A stretch of DNA of 64,000 bases from Stenoxybacter acetivorans DSM 19021 (GTDB taxonomy: Bacteria; Pseudomonadota; Gammaproteobacteria; Burkholderiales; Neisseriaceae). The stretch spans positions 19,308 to 83,307 of the forward strand of contig NZ_JQKE01000008.1 in assembly GCF_000745895.1 (NCBI RefSeq), given 5' to 3'. The number at the start of each line of letters is the position of its first letter. Position 1 is the first letter of the stretch. The notes beneath the pieces are model-generated. The model saw nothing but the letters and a program-made list of their open reading frames with translations. It did not search any database and was not told the DNA's origin. The translations under genes were made by a program, and so were the position numbers. Below, one piece after another: positions 17,491 to 28,600 of this stretch.

Positions 17491-18945
17491 TTAACGCGCA
17501 TTTGTTTTCTTCGCACTTGCTTTATTTTTACGCTTTACTTGCTTTTTCACTTGCTTATGTTCTTCGCGCTTGGCAATGCGGTTGCTCAAAGTTACCCTGC
17601 GCAGCGGTTTTTTGGGTTTGGTGTCGGTTTCTTCATACGGATTTTCACCCACATTATACTGAATGCGTAGCGGCGTTCCCTGAAGGTTAAACGCTTTGCG
17701 GAATGTTTGTGTTAAATAGCGGGTGTATGCATCAGAAATATGCTGCAAAGCGTTGCCGTGAATAACAATAATCGGCGGATTCATGCCTCCTTGGTGGGCA
17801 TAACGCATTTTCGGGCGCACCAAGCCGGCACGCGGCGGTTGCTGCCGCTCCACCGCACTTTGCAGCACCCGCGTGATTTTGGGTGTGGACATTTTGGTCA
17901 TCGCGGCATCATAAGCTGCCTGAATGGAATCAAATAAGCCGTCTATCCCTCGTCCATGCAACGCCGATACATAATGAAACCGAGCAAATTCCAAGAAATA
18001 CAGCTTTCGGGCAATATCACGCTTTATTTGCTCTTTACGTTCTTCGCTGATGTTATCCCACTTATTCACCGCCACGACCAATGCCCGCCCAGCTTCCAAG
18101 GCAAAACCCGCAATGGTGGCATCTTGATCGGCAATGTCTTGCTGTGCATCCAGCACCAACACCGCCACATTGGCGGCTTCCACCGCTTGCATGGCTTTAA
18201 TCACCGAGAATTTTTCAACGGCTTCGTCCACTTTGCCTCGGCGGCGCACACCTGCGGTATCGATGATGGTAAACGGTTTACCGCCGCGCTCAAAATCAAT
18301 GTGGATGCTGTCGCGGGTGGTTCCCGCCATATCAAATGTAATAACTCTTTCTTCACCCAAGATGGTATTGACCAAAGTGGATTTGCCCACATTCGGACGG
18401 CCAATCACCGCAAACACAGGGTGCTTTTCAACGCGTTCTTCTTCTGCCGCATCAGGGAAATGCGCCAATACGATTTCGATTAAATCATAAACACCATCAC
18501 CGTGCGCACCGGAAATCACCAAAGGTTCGCCCAATGCCAATTCATAAAATTCTGCCGCCAGCACTGCCTGATTACCGCCCTCACCTTTATTAACTGCCAA
18601 AAACACCGGACGCGGGCTTTGACGTAAACGGTTGGCAATGATTTTATCCTGCGGCGTGATTCCTGCTCGTGCGTCCACCAAAAACACCACCGCATCGGCT
18701 TCATCAATGGCTTGCAAGGTGTGTTTTGCCATTTCATACAAAATGCCGCTGTCCACCACCGGTTCAAAACCACCGGTATCCACTGCCAAATAAGGCTTAC
18801 TGCCTACGCGTCCATGTCCGTAATGACGGTCACGGGTCAGCCCTGGCAAATCCGCCACCAGTGCATCACGGCTGCGGGTTAAACGATTAAACAAGGTGGA
18901 TTTACCCACATTGGGGCGGCCAACTAAGGCAATGGTTGGTTTCAT
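17491..18945 (-). CDS. der: ribosome assembly GTPase Der (EngA)
   Basis: This 484-residue protein has two tandem G domains. The first has GRPNVGKS (8-15) and [10 protein letters not shown]; the second repeats GRPNVGKS with [11 protein letters not shown] and NKWD. A C-terminal KH-like domain and a Lys/Arg-rich tail follow. It is essential for 50S subunit maturation in studied bacteria. In many genomes der is near hisS/bamB, but here it lies between murE and hfq. The gene is intact. Confidence 0.95.
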   Translation of the reverse strand: MKPTIALVGRPNVGKSTLFNRLTRSRDALVADLPGLTRDRHYGHGRVGSKPYLAVDTGGFEPVVDSGILYEMAKHTLQAIDEADAVVFLVDARAGITPQDKIIANRLRQSPRPVFLAVNKGEGGNQAVLAAEFYELALGEPLVISGAHGDGVYDLIEIVLAHFPDAAEEERVEKHPVFAVIGRPNVGKSTLVNTILGEERVITFDMAGTTRDSIHIDFERGGKPFTIIDTAGVRRRGKVDEAVEKFSVIKAMQAVEAANVAVLVLDAQQDIADQDATIAGFALEAGRALVVAVNKWDNISEERKEQIKRDIARKLYFLEFARFHYVSALHGRGIDGLFDSIQAAYDAAMTKMSTPKITRVLQSAVERQQPPRAGLVRPKMRYAHQGGMNPPIIVIHGNALQHISDAYTRYLTQTFRKAFNLQGTPLRIQYNVGENPYEETDTKPKKPLRRVTLSNRIAKREEHKQVKKQVKRKNKASAKKTNAR

Positions 18946-18997
18946 ATTATTTTGTGTCTTTCAGGCAGCCTGCTTCAGGCTGCTTTTAATCATTCAT

Positions 18998-20482
18998 TTA
19001 ATGCGTGTTTCGCTTTTGTAATGCAGCCGCTGCCGCTTCAAAATCAGAAAAATGATGTTTTTCACCATTGATGTCTTGATAAGTTTCATGCCCTTTGCCG
19101 GCAATCAACACCACATCAGATACGCCGGCGTGTTCAACGGCGTATTCTATGGCAAGCTGACGATCAGCTTCTACCAAAACAGGATTGGGCACAGCAGGCA
19201 AAATATCGGCAATGATTTGCAGAGGTTCTTCGCGGCGCGGATTATCGCTGGTGATAACAACACAGTCTGCACTTGATACTGCTGCCGCACCCATCAGCGG
19301 CCGTTTGCCTCGGTCGCGATTGCCGCCGCAGCCGAAAACGCACCACAGTTTTGCACCTTTCGGTTTGATTTCCTGCAAGGTGGATAAAGCCTTTTCGAGC
19401 GCATCAGGGGTATGTGCATAATCCACCACAATTAAAGGCTGATTATCACCCATGAGGCAGTCCATGCGTCCGGTAGCCGGGTGAATTTGTGCCAAGGCAA
19501 TCAACACTTCAGGCAGCCCAAAACCTTCAGCACACAACACACCCACGCAAGCGGCTAAGTTTTGCGCATTAAACCTGCCCAAAAGATGCGTTTTTACTTC
19601 ACCTTCGCCCCAAGGCGTGGTCAAACCAATATTCATACCGCTGGCGGCTGCCTGAAAATGGCTGATACAAATATCCGCATCTTCGGCAAATCCGTAACTC
19701 AATACCGTTAATTCCGAATATTGGCTGCGCAAATGTGCCGCCAGCTGCCGCCCGAATGGATCATCAATATTGATGACGGCATGACGCAAACCCTGCCAGC
19801 TGAATAATTTGGCTTTACTTTCACCATAACTGGCCATGTCGCCGTGGTAATCCAAATGATCGCGGGTAAGATTGGTGAACACGGCGGTTTTAAACGGCAC
19901 ACCAATGACACGATGTTGTTCCAAGCCATGACTGGACACCTCCATTGCCACGGCTTTTGCACCCTCACACACAAACCGCATCAGCCACGACTGCACGGAA
20001 ACCGCATCTAATGTTGTGTGGGTACTGCTTTGCAGATGCTGCCAATAGCCGTTGCCCACCGTTCCCATGATGCCACAGCGTTTGCCCAATAAGTCGGCAG
20101 CCTGAGCCAACCACTGGCTGACTGAGGTTTTGCCGTTGGTGCCGGTGATGCCCCATACGCTCAATTGTTTGCCGGGTATGCCATAACACGCTGCCGCCAG
20201 CAAACCGACTTGTTTACTCAAATTCGGCACGCCCAAATTCGGCACATTCCATTCAGCCTGCCACACAAAACCGCCGTCACTGTCCCAGAACACAAAGGCT
20301 GCCCCGCGCGAAACAGCATCAGCAATATAGCCGCGTCCATCGGTATATTCACCCTGACATGCCACAAAAACATTACCACGCTCTATTCGTCGGCTGTCTG
20401 CGTGTAAACGCCGTCCGACAATTTGATCGTAAATATCGGCAGGTAACTCAAAATTCGGCAGCGGGTATGATTGGGGGAACAT
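18998..20482 (-). CDS. murE: UDP-MurNAc-tripeptide synthetase MurE (meso-DAP adding)
   Basis: This is a 494-residue Mur ligase. It has an N-terminal UDP-binding domain, a central ATPase with GTNGKTS (114-120) and a C-terminal domain with TSDNPRREEP; the DNPR motif marks meso-diaminopimelate-specific enzymes. It adds meso-DAP to UDP-MurNAc-L-Ala-D-Glu. LysA, encoded at 58725, draws on the same DAP pool. It follows ftsI after a 290-base gap and is followed by der rather than murF, so the dcw cluster is interrupted. Confidence 0.95.
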   Translation of the reverse strand: MFPQSYPLPNFELPADIYDQIVGRRLHADSRRIERGNVFVACQGEYTDGRGYIADAVSRGAAFVFWDSDGGFVWQAEWNVPNLGVPNLSKQVGLLAAACYGIPGKQLSVWGITGTNGKTSVSQWLAQAADLLGKRCGIMGTVGNGYWQHLQSSTHTTLDAVSVQSWLMRFVCEGAKAVAMEVSSHGLEQHRVIGVPFKTAVFTNLTRDHLDYHGDMASYGESKAKLFSWQGLRHAVINIDDPFGRQLAAHLRSQYSELTVLSYGFAEDADICISHFQAAASGMNIGLTTPWGEGEVKTHLLGRFNAQNLAACVGVLCAEGFGLPEVLIALAQIHPATGRMDCLMGDNQPLIVVDYAHTPDALEKALSTLQEIKPKGAKLWCVFGCGGNRDRGKRPLMGAAAVSSADCVVITSDNPRREEPLQIIADILPAVPNPVLVEADRQLAIEYAVEHAGVSDVVLIAGKGHETYQDINGEKHHFSDFEAAAAALQKRNTH

Positions 20483-20772
20483 AATGTTTTCTCAAACAAA
20501 AAGGCTCTCAGGCTGCCTGAAACACGCCAATTGTGATGTGCATTAACGGCTGCCTGTCTGTTTTGACGGATTATTTTTCAGCTGGGTTGATTTGCTGTTT
20601 CCATGCTTACTTGAAAATCAATTTGCATTCAACAGCAAATCAGCACTCAACACACAGGAATGACAAAATTTTTCATTCCGCCTGATTGAATGCCGATTAT
20701 TCTGTTTACTCATTATTCAGGTGTGTATTCTACCTGTTTTTTGAAGAACTTTCGTGAAAATACAAAATAGCA
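20483..20772. other. gap between ftsI and murE
   Basis: About 290 bases without a gene contain one exact DUS (20510-20521) near the murE start. The rest is AT-rich with no repeat or hairpin I can name. A gap this long is unusual inside a dcw cluster, so it may carry a separate murE promoter. Confidence 0.4.
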
Positions 20773-22518
20773 TTATCGTTGCGCCAATACGCGCGATTTA
20801 TTGGCAGCTGGCATATCCGGCAACACACCTAAAAGATTCAAGCTGCCTGCCATCACATTCTTGAACACGGGACCGGACACCACACCGGCGTAATAACCAT
20901 TGGCACTGGGTTCATCAATATTCACCGCCACAATAACACGCGGATTATCCGCCGGCGCGAAACCCACAAATGTTGCCATGTGTTTATTTTCGGCATATTG
21001 TCCATTGACTAATTTACGCGCCGTGCCGGTTTTACCCGCTACTTTAAAGCCGGATATTGCGCCTTGTGTTCCCGTACCGCCTCGTTCGGTTACCGCTGCC
21101 AGCATTTTTCGCATCTGCCGCGCGGTTTCTTCTTGAGTTATCGGTTCACCTTTTGGGATATTGTCCAGCTTCACAAAACTCACCGGCAATAATCTGCCGT
21201 CATTAGTAAAAATAGTATAAGCCCGCGCCAATTGCAATAAGCTGGCTTGTACGCCGTAACCATACGACATGGTTGCCTGATCAATCGGCCTCCATTGATG
21301 CCAATCACGCAATTTTCCTCGTGTTTCTCCCGGAAAATCTGACTTTATGGATTCACCAAAACCAACCGCTCGGTAAAATTGATGCATTTGCTCCGGACGA
21401 AACAGCGCAGACAATTTACTCGTGCCGACATTAGATGATTTTTGAATCACACCGCTCACATCTAAAGAAGCATAATCATGCGTATCACTAATGCGTTTGC
21501 TGCCAATAAAATACGGGCGCGTATCCAAGCGGGTTTGCGGAAAAACCTTGCCTGAATCCAAGGCTTTGGCAACGGCAAACGGTTTCATCACACTGCCCAG
21601 CTCAAACTGGTCGGTTAATGCACGGTTTCGGCGGCTTTCGCCATCGCTGTTGTTTAGCTGATTGGGGTTATATGTCGGCGCGTTTACCAATGCCAACACC
21701 TCGCCCGTTTTGGCATCTAATACCACCACACTACCCGCCTTGGCTTGATAATGCGCCATCGCTTTGTTCAATTCAGCATAAGCCAAAGATTGAATGCGCT
21801 GGTCCAAAGATAAAAACAAATCACTGCCGTTTTGCGGCGCACGGTTGTGAACCGAGTTCAAGCTGTCAACAACATTGCCTCTGTTGTCGCGCAAAATTGC
21901 TTTCACACCATCTTGCCCATGCAGGGTATTTTCGTAGGCCGATTCCAAGCCCTCTTGCCCCACCCCGTCAATATTGGTAAAACCGATTACGTGAGCAAAT
22001 ACCTCACCGCTCAGATAGTGCCGTTTACTCTCTTTCTCAAAAGCCAAGCCCGGGATATTCAATGCCTCTATTTGACGGCGGGTTTCAATCGGCAACTGCC
22101 GTTTCAGACTCACATATGCTTTATTTTTCTGGCTTAAGCGGTCACGCAAAGTATCGGTCGGTACACCAATCAATGCCGACAATTGAGCCAACCGCTTATC
22201 ATCAGGCAATTGAGTTATTTGTTCAGGATTGGCATACAAGGTATCCACGGGCACACTAATCGCCAAATCTTCTCCATTGCGATCATGGATAGCACCGCGC
22301 GCTGCCATCAGCGAAATGGTACGCATCACCCGATTATTACTCTCTGCCGCCAGCTTGGGGTGCTCAACAACTTGTAAATAAGAACCTTGTATCAGCAAAG
22401 CAGTAAACAGCAACACCAAAAACAGCAGCACCCATTTAATGCGATGGTTTTCCGGCGATATGGCTGGTTTTGGCCTTTCAGACAGCATTTGCGGCTTATA
22501 GTCGTTTTTGATTAACAT
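20773..22518 (-). CDS. ftsI: peptidoglycan transpeptidase FtsI (PBP2/PBP3, division-specific)
   Basis: This is a 581-residue class B penicillin-binding protein: cytoplasmic N-terminus, one transmembrane helix (about 29-45), a dimerisation domain with [13 protein letters not shown], and a transpeptidase domain with S309VMK, SSN (361-363) and KTGTA (496-500). It cross-links septal peptidoglycan with FtsW. This is the main beta-lactam target called penA/PBP2 in Neisseria. I see no obvious Asp insertion of the resistant penA type after the SSN region, but allele typing needs an alignment. Confidence 0.95.
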   Translation of the reverse strand: MLIKNDYKPQMLSERPKPAISPENHRIKWVLLFLVLLFTALLIQGSYLQVVEHPKLAAESNNRVMRTISLMAARGAIHDRNGEDLAISVPVDTLYANPEQITQLPDDKRLAQLSALIGVPTDTLRDRLSQKNKAYVSLKRQLPIETRRQIEALNIPGLAFEKESKRHYLSGEVFAHVIGFTNIDGVGQEGLESAYENTLHGQDGVKAILRDNRGNVVDSLNSVHNRAPQNGSDLFLSLDQRIQSLAYAELNKAMAHYQAKAGSVVVLDAKTGEVLALVNAPTYNPNQLNNSDGESRRNRALTDQFELGSVMKPFAVAKALDSGKVFPQTRLDTRPYFIGSKRISDTHDYASLDVSGVIQKSSNVGTSKLSALFRPEQMHQFYRAVGFGESIKSDFPGETRGKLRDWHQWRPIDQATMSYGYGVQASLLQLARAYTIFTNDGRLLPVSFVKLDNIPKGEPITQEETARQMRKMLAAVTERGGTGTQGAISGFKVAGKTGTARKLVNGQYAENKHMATFVGFAPADNPRVIVAVNIDEPSANGYYAGVVSGPVFKNVMAGSLNLLGVLPDMPAANKSRVLAQR

Positions 22519-22618
22519 GGCATTAAAACCTGTTGTTTCTTTCTTCGTGTCCGTTTAACGAGCAATCATTATGACTGCCAACATATTTACAACCATTTGA
22601 AGTAATTGATAATTGGGA

Positions 22619-22888
22619 TTATCTTCCCAAGACTGCATCAATGATTCGCGTTTCACCCAACCCGGGCAAATGCAACTGCTGCTTGGCGGCATTCGCTTGA
22701 ATCAAATGCGATTCAGACAATTGTGCTTGCGCCAACTTCAAACGATTAAAATCTTCGTTCAGCAACACTTCTTTTCTCTGCTCTTTTAACAATTGCACAT
22801 AGGCCTGACTCAAATCAGAGCGCATATGAACCATTGCAAAGCCGGAAACCAACGTTAAAACATACAGTGCCAAATTCAATTTACCCAT
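22619..22888 (-). CDS. ftsL: cell division protein FtsL
   Basis: This is an 89-residue bitopic protein with a short cytoplasmic start (MGKLN), one transmembrane helix ([17 protein letters not shown]) and a periplasmic coiled coil with a heptad pattern ([25 protein letters not shown]). FtsL bridges FtsQ/FtsB and FtsWI at the divisome. Sequence conservation is low in this family, so the call rests on topology, size and location between rsmH and ftsI. The ATG overlaps the rsmH 3' end by eight bases, a common arrangement. Confidence 0.9.
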   Translation of the reverse strand: MGKLNLALYVLTLVSGFAMVHMRSDLSQAYVQLLKEQRKEVLLNEDFNRLKLAQAQLSESHLIQANAAKQQLHLPGLGETRIIDAVLGR

Positions 22889-23840
22889 AAAACACCCCCT
22901 CTGTCCGCTCCGCCGTCCGCAGTACTGCGGAACGGGCACGCGGATTGCCCTCAATTTCTGCCGATGTTGCCCGCACGGCTTTGCCGACTAAGCGCAAAGG
23001 CGGCTGCTCGCGATCGGCTTCTTTCACTGCTGCCCAGCGTGGTAAAGGCGCGGGCGTGCTGTGTTGACGCATAAACTGTTTGACAATGCGATCTTCTAAA
23101 GAATGAAATGCAATCACCACTAACCGTCCGCCTACTTTCAGGCAGCCTGCGGCTTGCGGCAGCACCGCGCTGATTTCTTCCAATTCACGGTTAATAAAAA
23201 TACGAATGGCTTGGAAAGTACGTGTTGCCGGATCTTGTCCGCGTTCGCGGGTTTTTACATTTCTTGCCGCCAAACGTGCTAATTGTGCAGTGGTGGTCAA
23301 TGGTGTAACGCTGCGCTCGGCAACAATCGCCCGTGCAATTTGACGGCTAAACCGTTCCTCACCGTAATTTTTAATCACTTCTTGTATGTCTGCTTCATCG
23401 GCACTGTTTAACCACTCTTTTGCCGACATGCCGCGTGTGGTATCCATACGCATATCTAAAGGCGCATCAAACCGAAAACTGAAACCGCGATCAGCCTCAT
23501 CGATTTGCGGTGATGACACACCCAAATCAAACAATGATCCGTCTATTTTTTCGATATTGCGTTGTGCCAATGCGGATTGCAGCTGCGCAAAACCATCGTG
23601 TATCACCGTTACGCGTTTATCTTGTGCTGCCAACTCATTTGCCGCCGCAATCGCTTGCGGGTCTTTATCGAATACCAGCAGACGCCCTGCCGCACCCAAT
23701 TGAGTCAAAATCAAGCGCGAATGCCCGCCGCGCCCGAATGTACCGTCCACATAAACGCCGTCGGCATAAATATTCAACGCGGCAACCGCCTCATGCAGCA
23801 ATACGGTGATGTGTTGGTATGTTTGTTTGGCTTCACTCAT
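22881..23840 (-). CDS. rsmH: 16S rRNA (cytosine1402-N4)-methyltransferase RsmH
   Basis: This 319-residue SAM enzyme modifies C1402 together with RsmI, which is also in this window. The signature [15 protein letters not shown], the SAM loop [21 protein letters not shown] and the C-terminal [13 protein letters not shown] are all present. The start overlaps the mraZ stop by four bases, the normal dcw coupling. Confidence 0.95.
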   Translation of the reverse strand: MSEAKQTYQHITVLLHEAVAALNIYADGVYVDGTFGRGGHSRLILTQLGAAGRLLVFDKDPQAIAAANELAAQDKRVTVIHDGFAQLQSALAQRNIEKIDGSLFDLGVSSPQIDEADRGFSFRFDAPLDMRMDTTRGMSAKEWLNSADEADIQEVIKNYGEERFSRQIARAIVAERSVTPLTTTAQLARLAARNVKTRERGQDPATRTFQAIRIFINRELEEISAVLPQAAGCLKVGGRLVVIAFHSLEDRIVKQFMRQHSTPAPLPRWAAVKEADREQPPLRLVGKAVRATSAEIEGNPRARSAVLRTAERTEGVFYG

Positions 23841-24292
23841 AGTTGTAATTGGGTTTTACTCAATTCAGCGGCAAGCATATCTTCGTCCATATCCAAAGCA
23901 GCATTGTTTTGCTCTTCCCAACATGCTCTGCCCCACACTTCCAAACGGTTGGAACGCCCAACCACATACACTTCTTTATCAAACGCCATCAATCGGCGCA
24001 GATTCGGCGACAACAACACCCGCCCCGCACTGTCTAATTCCACGGTATCGGCATTGTGCAGCAATAAATTTTGATACGCCTGCAACACCTTATTGCCTGC
24101 TGTAGGTAATGCCAAAAGCTGCGATTCAACTGTTCTCCATTGTGTTTCCGGATACAGCAATAAATGCGTGCGCCGCTCCAAAGTAGCGACCAAAACCGAA
24201 GAATAATGGCGCGCCAACAGATCGCGGAATTTGGCGGGAATTGCCAAACGCCCCTTGCTGTCAATGCTTAATTCATACGCGCCGCCAAACAT
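23837..24292 (-). CDS. mraZ: transcriptional regulator MraZ
   Basis: This 151-residue protein has two SpoVT/AbrB-like halves. The N-terminal [24 protein letters not shown] and the internal repeat [16 protein letters not shown] carry the paired DxxGR motifs. MraZ is a ring-shaped DNA-binding protein that represses its own dcw operon by binding short direct repeats upstream. Such repeats are present 50-95 bases before this start. Confidence 0.95.
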   Translation of the reverse strand: MFGGAYELSIDSKGRLAIPAKFRDLLARHYSSVLVATLERRTHLLLYPETQWRTVESQLLALPTAGNKVLQAYQNLLLHNADTVELDSAGRVLLSPNLRRLMAFDKEVYVVGRSNRLEVWGRACWEEQNNAALDMDEDMLAAELSKTQLQL

Positions 24293-24340
24293 GTTTCAGC
24301 CTTATGTTTCGTCAATCCAAAACCACACGGTGTCAAATAT

Positions 24341-24387
24341 ACCCCACTTCTCGATACTTTTCGACACTTTATAACACTTTGCCCCAC
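24341..24387 (-). promoter_or_regulatory. MraZ box array: five 10-bp-spaced direct repeats
   Basis: Read on the minus strand, motifs beginning GTGGGG, GTGTTA, GTGTCG, GTATCG and GTGGGG follow one another at exactly 10-base intervals, each preceded by an A-rich AAA/GAA. This matches known MraZ operators: TGGGN at 10-bp spacing in E. coli and AAAGTG[T/G]-N3 repeats in mycoplasmas. The array overlaps the -10 box and the start region of the candidate promoter, as expected for autorepression. Confidence 0.8.
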
Positions 24388-24415
24388 TATAAATGAACAA
24401 ACCGTTTTAAGTCAA
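24386..24415 (-). promoter_or_regulatory. candidate dcw operon promoter (mraZ)
   Basis: On the minus strand TTGACT (24415-24410) is followed, after 18 bases, by TATAGT (24391-24386). The -10 box touches the first MraZ repeat. Transcription would start within the repeat array about 80-90 bases upstream of mraZ. Confidence 0.5.
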
Positions 24416-24465
24416 TGTTAATTAAATAGTTTAAGTAAGTAATAATTTTTTAAGCAGCAGATAAA

Positions 24466-24499
24466 ACTCAGGCTGCCTGAATTTTCAGGCAGCCTGAGT
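24466..24499. repeat. head-to-head DUS pair forming a 16-bp hairpin
   Basis: Two complete DUS on opposite strands (24470-24481 and 24484-24495) share flanking ACT/AGT, giving a perfect 16-base stem with a 2-base loop. Paired DUS usually form terminators after genes, but this one lies between the divergent mraZ and rph starts, where no gene ends. It may shield the two promoters from read-through, or mark a lost gene's end. Confidence 0.85.
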
Positions 24500-24633
24500 A
24501 CCGCAAAACCGCATCACAAAAATCAACCAAACACTTGTCTTTTCTTATCGGCAGCCGCAGATGCACGGTTGGTAAAAACCTGTTATTGTGCATACTGAAC
24601 ACACCATATATTTTTATTTACAGCAAAATTTCT

Positions 24634-25365
24634 ATGAACAACACCCCTTTTATCCGCAGCACCCGCGCCAACAACGCCATGCGTGAAGTGCGCATCACAC
24701 CCAACTTCCTCCCCCACGCAGACGGTTCTTGCCTCATAGAATTCGGCAACACCAAAGTGATTTGTACCGCCAGCATTGACCCGAATGTGCCGCCATTTTT
24801 ACGCGGCAAAAATCAAGGTTGGATAACGGCAGAATACGGTATGTTGCCTGCCGCCACCGCCACTCGAACACGCCGTGAAGCCGCCGCAGGGAAACAAGGC
24901 GGGCGCACCCAAGAAATCCAACGCTTAATCGGCCGCTCTTTACGTGCGGTAACCGACCTGACACTATTGGGTGAACGGCAAATTCTGATTGACTGCGATG
25001 TTATTCAGGCTGACGGCGGCACACGCACAGCAGCAATCACCGGTGCATTTATTGCCTTAAAAATGGCAATTATGCGATTGACTGAACAAAAAGTGATACC
25101 AACCAATCCCACTCGCGAAGCACTTGCCGCCGTATCTGTGGGTGTGGTCGGCGGTATGCCGTTACTTGATTTAGACTACCCCGAAGATTCCGGCTGTGAT
25201 TGTGATGTCAATATTGTTATGACCGCTTCGGGCAAGCTGATTGAAATTCAAGGAACGGCGGAGGGCGCACCATTTGACTTAAACACTTTGCAGCAATTGA
25301 TTGATTTGGCAAAAAAAGGCATTCAAGAATTACTGATTAAACAACAGGAAATTTTGAATACATAA
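24634..25365 (+). CDS. rph: ribonuclease PH
   Basis: This is a 243-residue phosphorolytic 3'-5' exoribonuclease of the PNPase/RNase PH fold that trims tRNA 3' ends. It shows the [29 protein letters not shown] start, the R-rich RNA-binding stretch [29 protein letters not shown], and [14 protein letters not shown]. The ATG at 24634 gives the normal family N-terminus; the open frame continues upstream with unrelated residues. It is monocistronic. Confidence 0.94.
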   Translation: MNNTPFIRSTRANNAMREVRITPNFLPHADGSCLIEFGNTKVICTASIDPNVPPFLRGKNQGWITAEYGMLPAATATRTRREAAAGKQGGRTQEIQRLIGRSLRAVTDLTLLGERQILIDCDVIQADGGTRTAAITGAFIALKMAIMRLTEQKVIPTNPTREALAAVSVGVVGGMPLLDLDYPEDSGCDCDVNIVMTASGKLIEIQGTAEGAPFDLNTLQQLIDLAKKGIQELLIKQQEILNT

Positions 25366-25686
25366 CAAATACGCTTCAGCAATGAATAAACCGCCTGATT
25401 GTTTATTAAAAAGCTTCGGTGAATTGTTAAAACAAATCAAGGCAATTGAAATAGTAATGTGAGCGATTGTACTGAATAGGCAAATCAGCTTAAACTATTT
25501 GGTATAACTACGGCATATTCAACAGTTCATTAACGCAACCTACATCTACATCTGTGGCTGCCTGAAAATCAATACGCCGGCAACGGCTGGGTAAAACACA
25601 AAACAAACCTGCCGCAATACAATCAATAACAATATCAAATATCTTATGATAAAACCCACAATAAAAATATCAAACAGGACACAACC
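25366..25686 (+). other. intergenic region upstream of the formate dehydrogenase operon
   Basis: 321 bases without a gene. It contains a partial DUS (GGCTGCCTGAAAA near 25556) and a very AT-rich final 80 bases before the operon. I looked for an FNR-type TTGAT-N4-ATCAA box and did not find a convincing one. The operon promoter presumably lies here. Confidence 0.35.
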
Positions 25687-28600
25687 ATGAATCTGACCAG
25701 ACGCCAGTTTTTCAAAGTAACGGCAGCGGGCGCGGGTGCGACTTCGCTGGCAGTGCTGGGGGCTTTACCCGCCAATGCGTGGGCGGAAGTTCGGCAATAT
25801 AAATTAACGCGTGCCATTGAAGCGCGTAATAATTGTACTTACTGCTCCGTTGGCTGCGGCACGCTGATTTACAGTCTGGGCGATGGTGCGCGAAACGCCA
25901 AACGCAAAATCTTCCACATTGAGGGCGACCCCGATCATCCTGTCAGCCGCGGCAGTTTATGCCCCAAAGGCGCGTCTTTGATTGATTTTGTCAATAGCCC
26001 AAACCGTGTGTTGTTTCCTGAAGTGCGCGAAGCAGGCAGCAATGAATGGAAGCAAATCAGCTGGCACGAAGCATTCGACCGCATTGCACGCTTACTCAAA
26101 GACGAACGCGATGCCAATTTAAAAGAGAAAAACGCCGACGGAATACCGATTAATCGCTTGGAAAGTGTCGGTTTATTGTGTGCCTCCGCCAGTTCTAATG
26201 AGACCGGTATTCTCACCCAAAAATTCATGCGATCCTTGGGTCTGGTGGGCACAGACTCCCAAGCACGGGTGTGTCATGGTCCCACTGTATCCGCCTTGGC
26301 GTCCACATTCGGGCGCGGGGCGATGACCAACACTTTTGTTGATATTCAAAATTCAGATTTCATTTTAATCATGGGCGGCAACGCCGCCGAAGCACACCCT
26401 GTCGGCTTTAAATGGGTGATTGAAGCCAAAAAGCGCAATGGTACAAAATTGATTGTGTGCGACCCGCGCTTTAATCGATCCGCTGCCGTTGCCGATCATT
26501 ATTTACCGATACGATCAGGTACGGATATTGCCTTTTTAGGCGCAGTTATCAATTGGTTATTGGCAAACGATAAAGTTCAATGGGACTACGTTAAAAACTA
26601 CACCAATGCCAGTTTTATTGTGTCTGAAGGCTTTGGTTTTCATGACGGTTTATTCTCCGGCCATGCCGACTACCAAAGCGATCGTGAAACCACACAAAGC
26701 GGCTACGACAACAGCACTTGGGTGTATGAACTCGACGGCAACGGGCACGCCAAAATTGATGAAACCTTGCAGCATCCGCGCTGTGTGTGGCAAATGATGA
26801 AGCAACATTACGCCCAATACACACCGGAAATGATGACCAAAATTACCGGTACACCCATTGAAGACTTCTTAAAAGTATGTGAAGCCTTGGGTGCAACATC
26901 TGCCAAAGACAAAGCGGGTACAATTTTATACGCCTTAGGTTGGACACAACACACTTACGGTGCGCAAAACATTCGCACCATGGCAATGATTCAATTGATT
27001 TTAGGCAATATTGGTGTCGCGGGCGGAGGCGTAAACGCCTTACGCGGACACTCCAATATTCAAGGTCTGTCTGATTTAGGCTTATTGTCCACCAGCCTGC
27101 CGGGTTACTTATCTTTGCCCAACGAAAAAGCGCATCCCACTTTTGAAGATTATTTGGCAAAACAAACGCCGAAAGCCCTGCGCCCAAACCAATTGAACTA
27201 CTGGAGCAATACGCCCAAATTCATGGTGAGCCTGCTCAAATGGTTCTTCGGTGATGCAGCAACCAAGGAAAACAACTGGGGCTACGATTGGCTGCCCAAA
27301 TGGGACAAAATGTACGACGTGCTGCAAATGGTGGAAATGATGTACCAAGGGCAAATGAATGGCTTATTGGTGCAAGGCTTTAATGCCATGGGATCATTTC
27401 CCGATTCCAACCGTGTAACAGAAGCCTTTGCCAAACTGAAATGGTTGGTGGTTATGGATCCGCTGGATACCGAAACCGCTACTTTCTGGCAAAATCATGG
27501 CGATGCCCACGATGTTGATCCCAAACAAATCCAAACCACGGTATTCCGTTTGCCAACCCCCTGCTTTGCCGAAGAAGCAGGTTCAATTGTTAATTCTTCA
27601 CGCTGGCTGCAATGGCACTGGGCGGGTGCAGAACCACCGGGCGAAGCCCTGCCTGATTTGGAAATCATGGCAGAATTAATGTTGCGGCTGAAAGACTTGT
27701 ATGCCAAAGAAGGCGGCAAATCACCCGAACCTATTCTGAATTTGGATTGGCAATATAAGAACCCTCATTCACCGCAGCCGGAAGAAACCGGCAAAGAATC
27801 CAATGGCTGGGCATTGGCAGACATCAAAGACGACAAAGGCAATGTCATTGTTGCCAAAGGTCAGCAATTGGACGCATTCTCACAATTAAAAGACGACGGC
27901 AGCACCGCTTGCGCCTGTTGGATTTTTGCTGGTTCATGGACAAAAAATGGCAACCAAATGGCACGCCGCGATAACACCGACAGCGGCTTGGGCAACACCC
28001 CAAATTGGGCGTGGGCTTGGCCGGCAAATCGGCGGGTATTGTACAACCGTGCCTCTTGCGACCCGCAAGGCAAGCCTTGGAATCCACACCGAGTCTTGAT
28101 TAAATGGGACGGCAAAAAATGGACAGGCGCAGACGTTGCTGACTTCAAAGCCGATGAAGCACCGGGCAGCGGTATGAATCCGTTTATCATGGCAGAAGAA
28201 GGTGTCGGCCGTTTATTCTGCACTCAAAAAATGGTGGACGGTCCTTTCCCCACTTTCTATGAGCCCATGGAAACGCCTGTCGGCAAAAATTTAATGTATC
28301 CGAAAGTATTGAATTCACCTGCTGTACGCCTGTTCGACAGCGTGAAAAGTCGTTTGGGTAAAAAAGAGCAATTCCCTTACGTTGGTACTACTTATCGGCT
28401 CACCGAACACTTCCAATTTTGGACGAAATCAGTGAAATTGCTGATGATCGCTCAGCCGGAGCAATTCATTGAAATCAGCGAAGAATTGGCAAAAGAAAAA
28501 GGCATTGCCAAAGGTGATTGGGTGAAAATCAGCACCATACGCGGCGCAGTTCAAGCCAAAGCAGTGGTAACCAAGCGTGTCAAACCCTTGCAAATTGACG

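Noticed and set aside
24535..24633. 33-residue N-terminal extension of RNase PH
   Set aside because: The RNase PH family starts at the ATG at 24634, and the extension has no conserved sequence.
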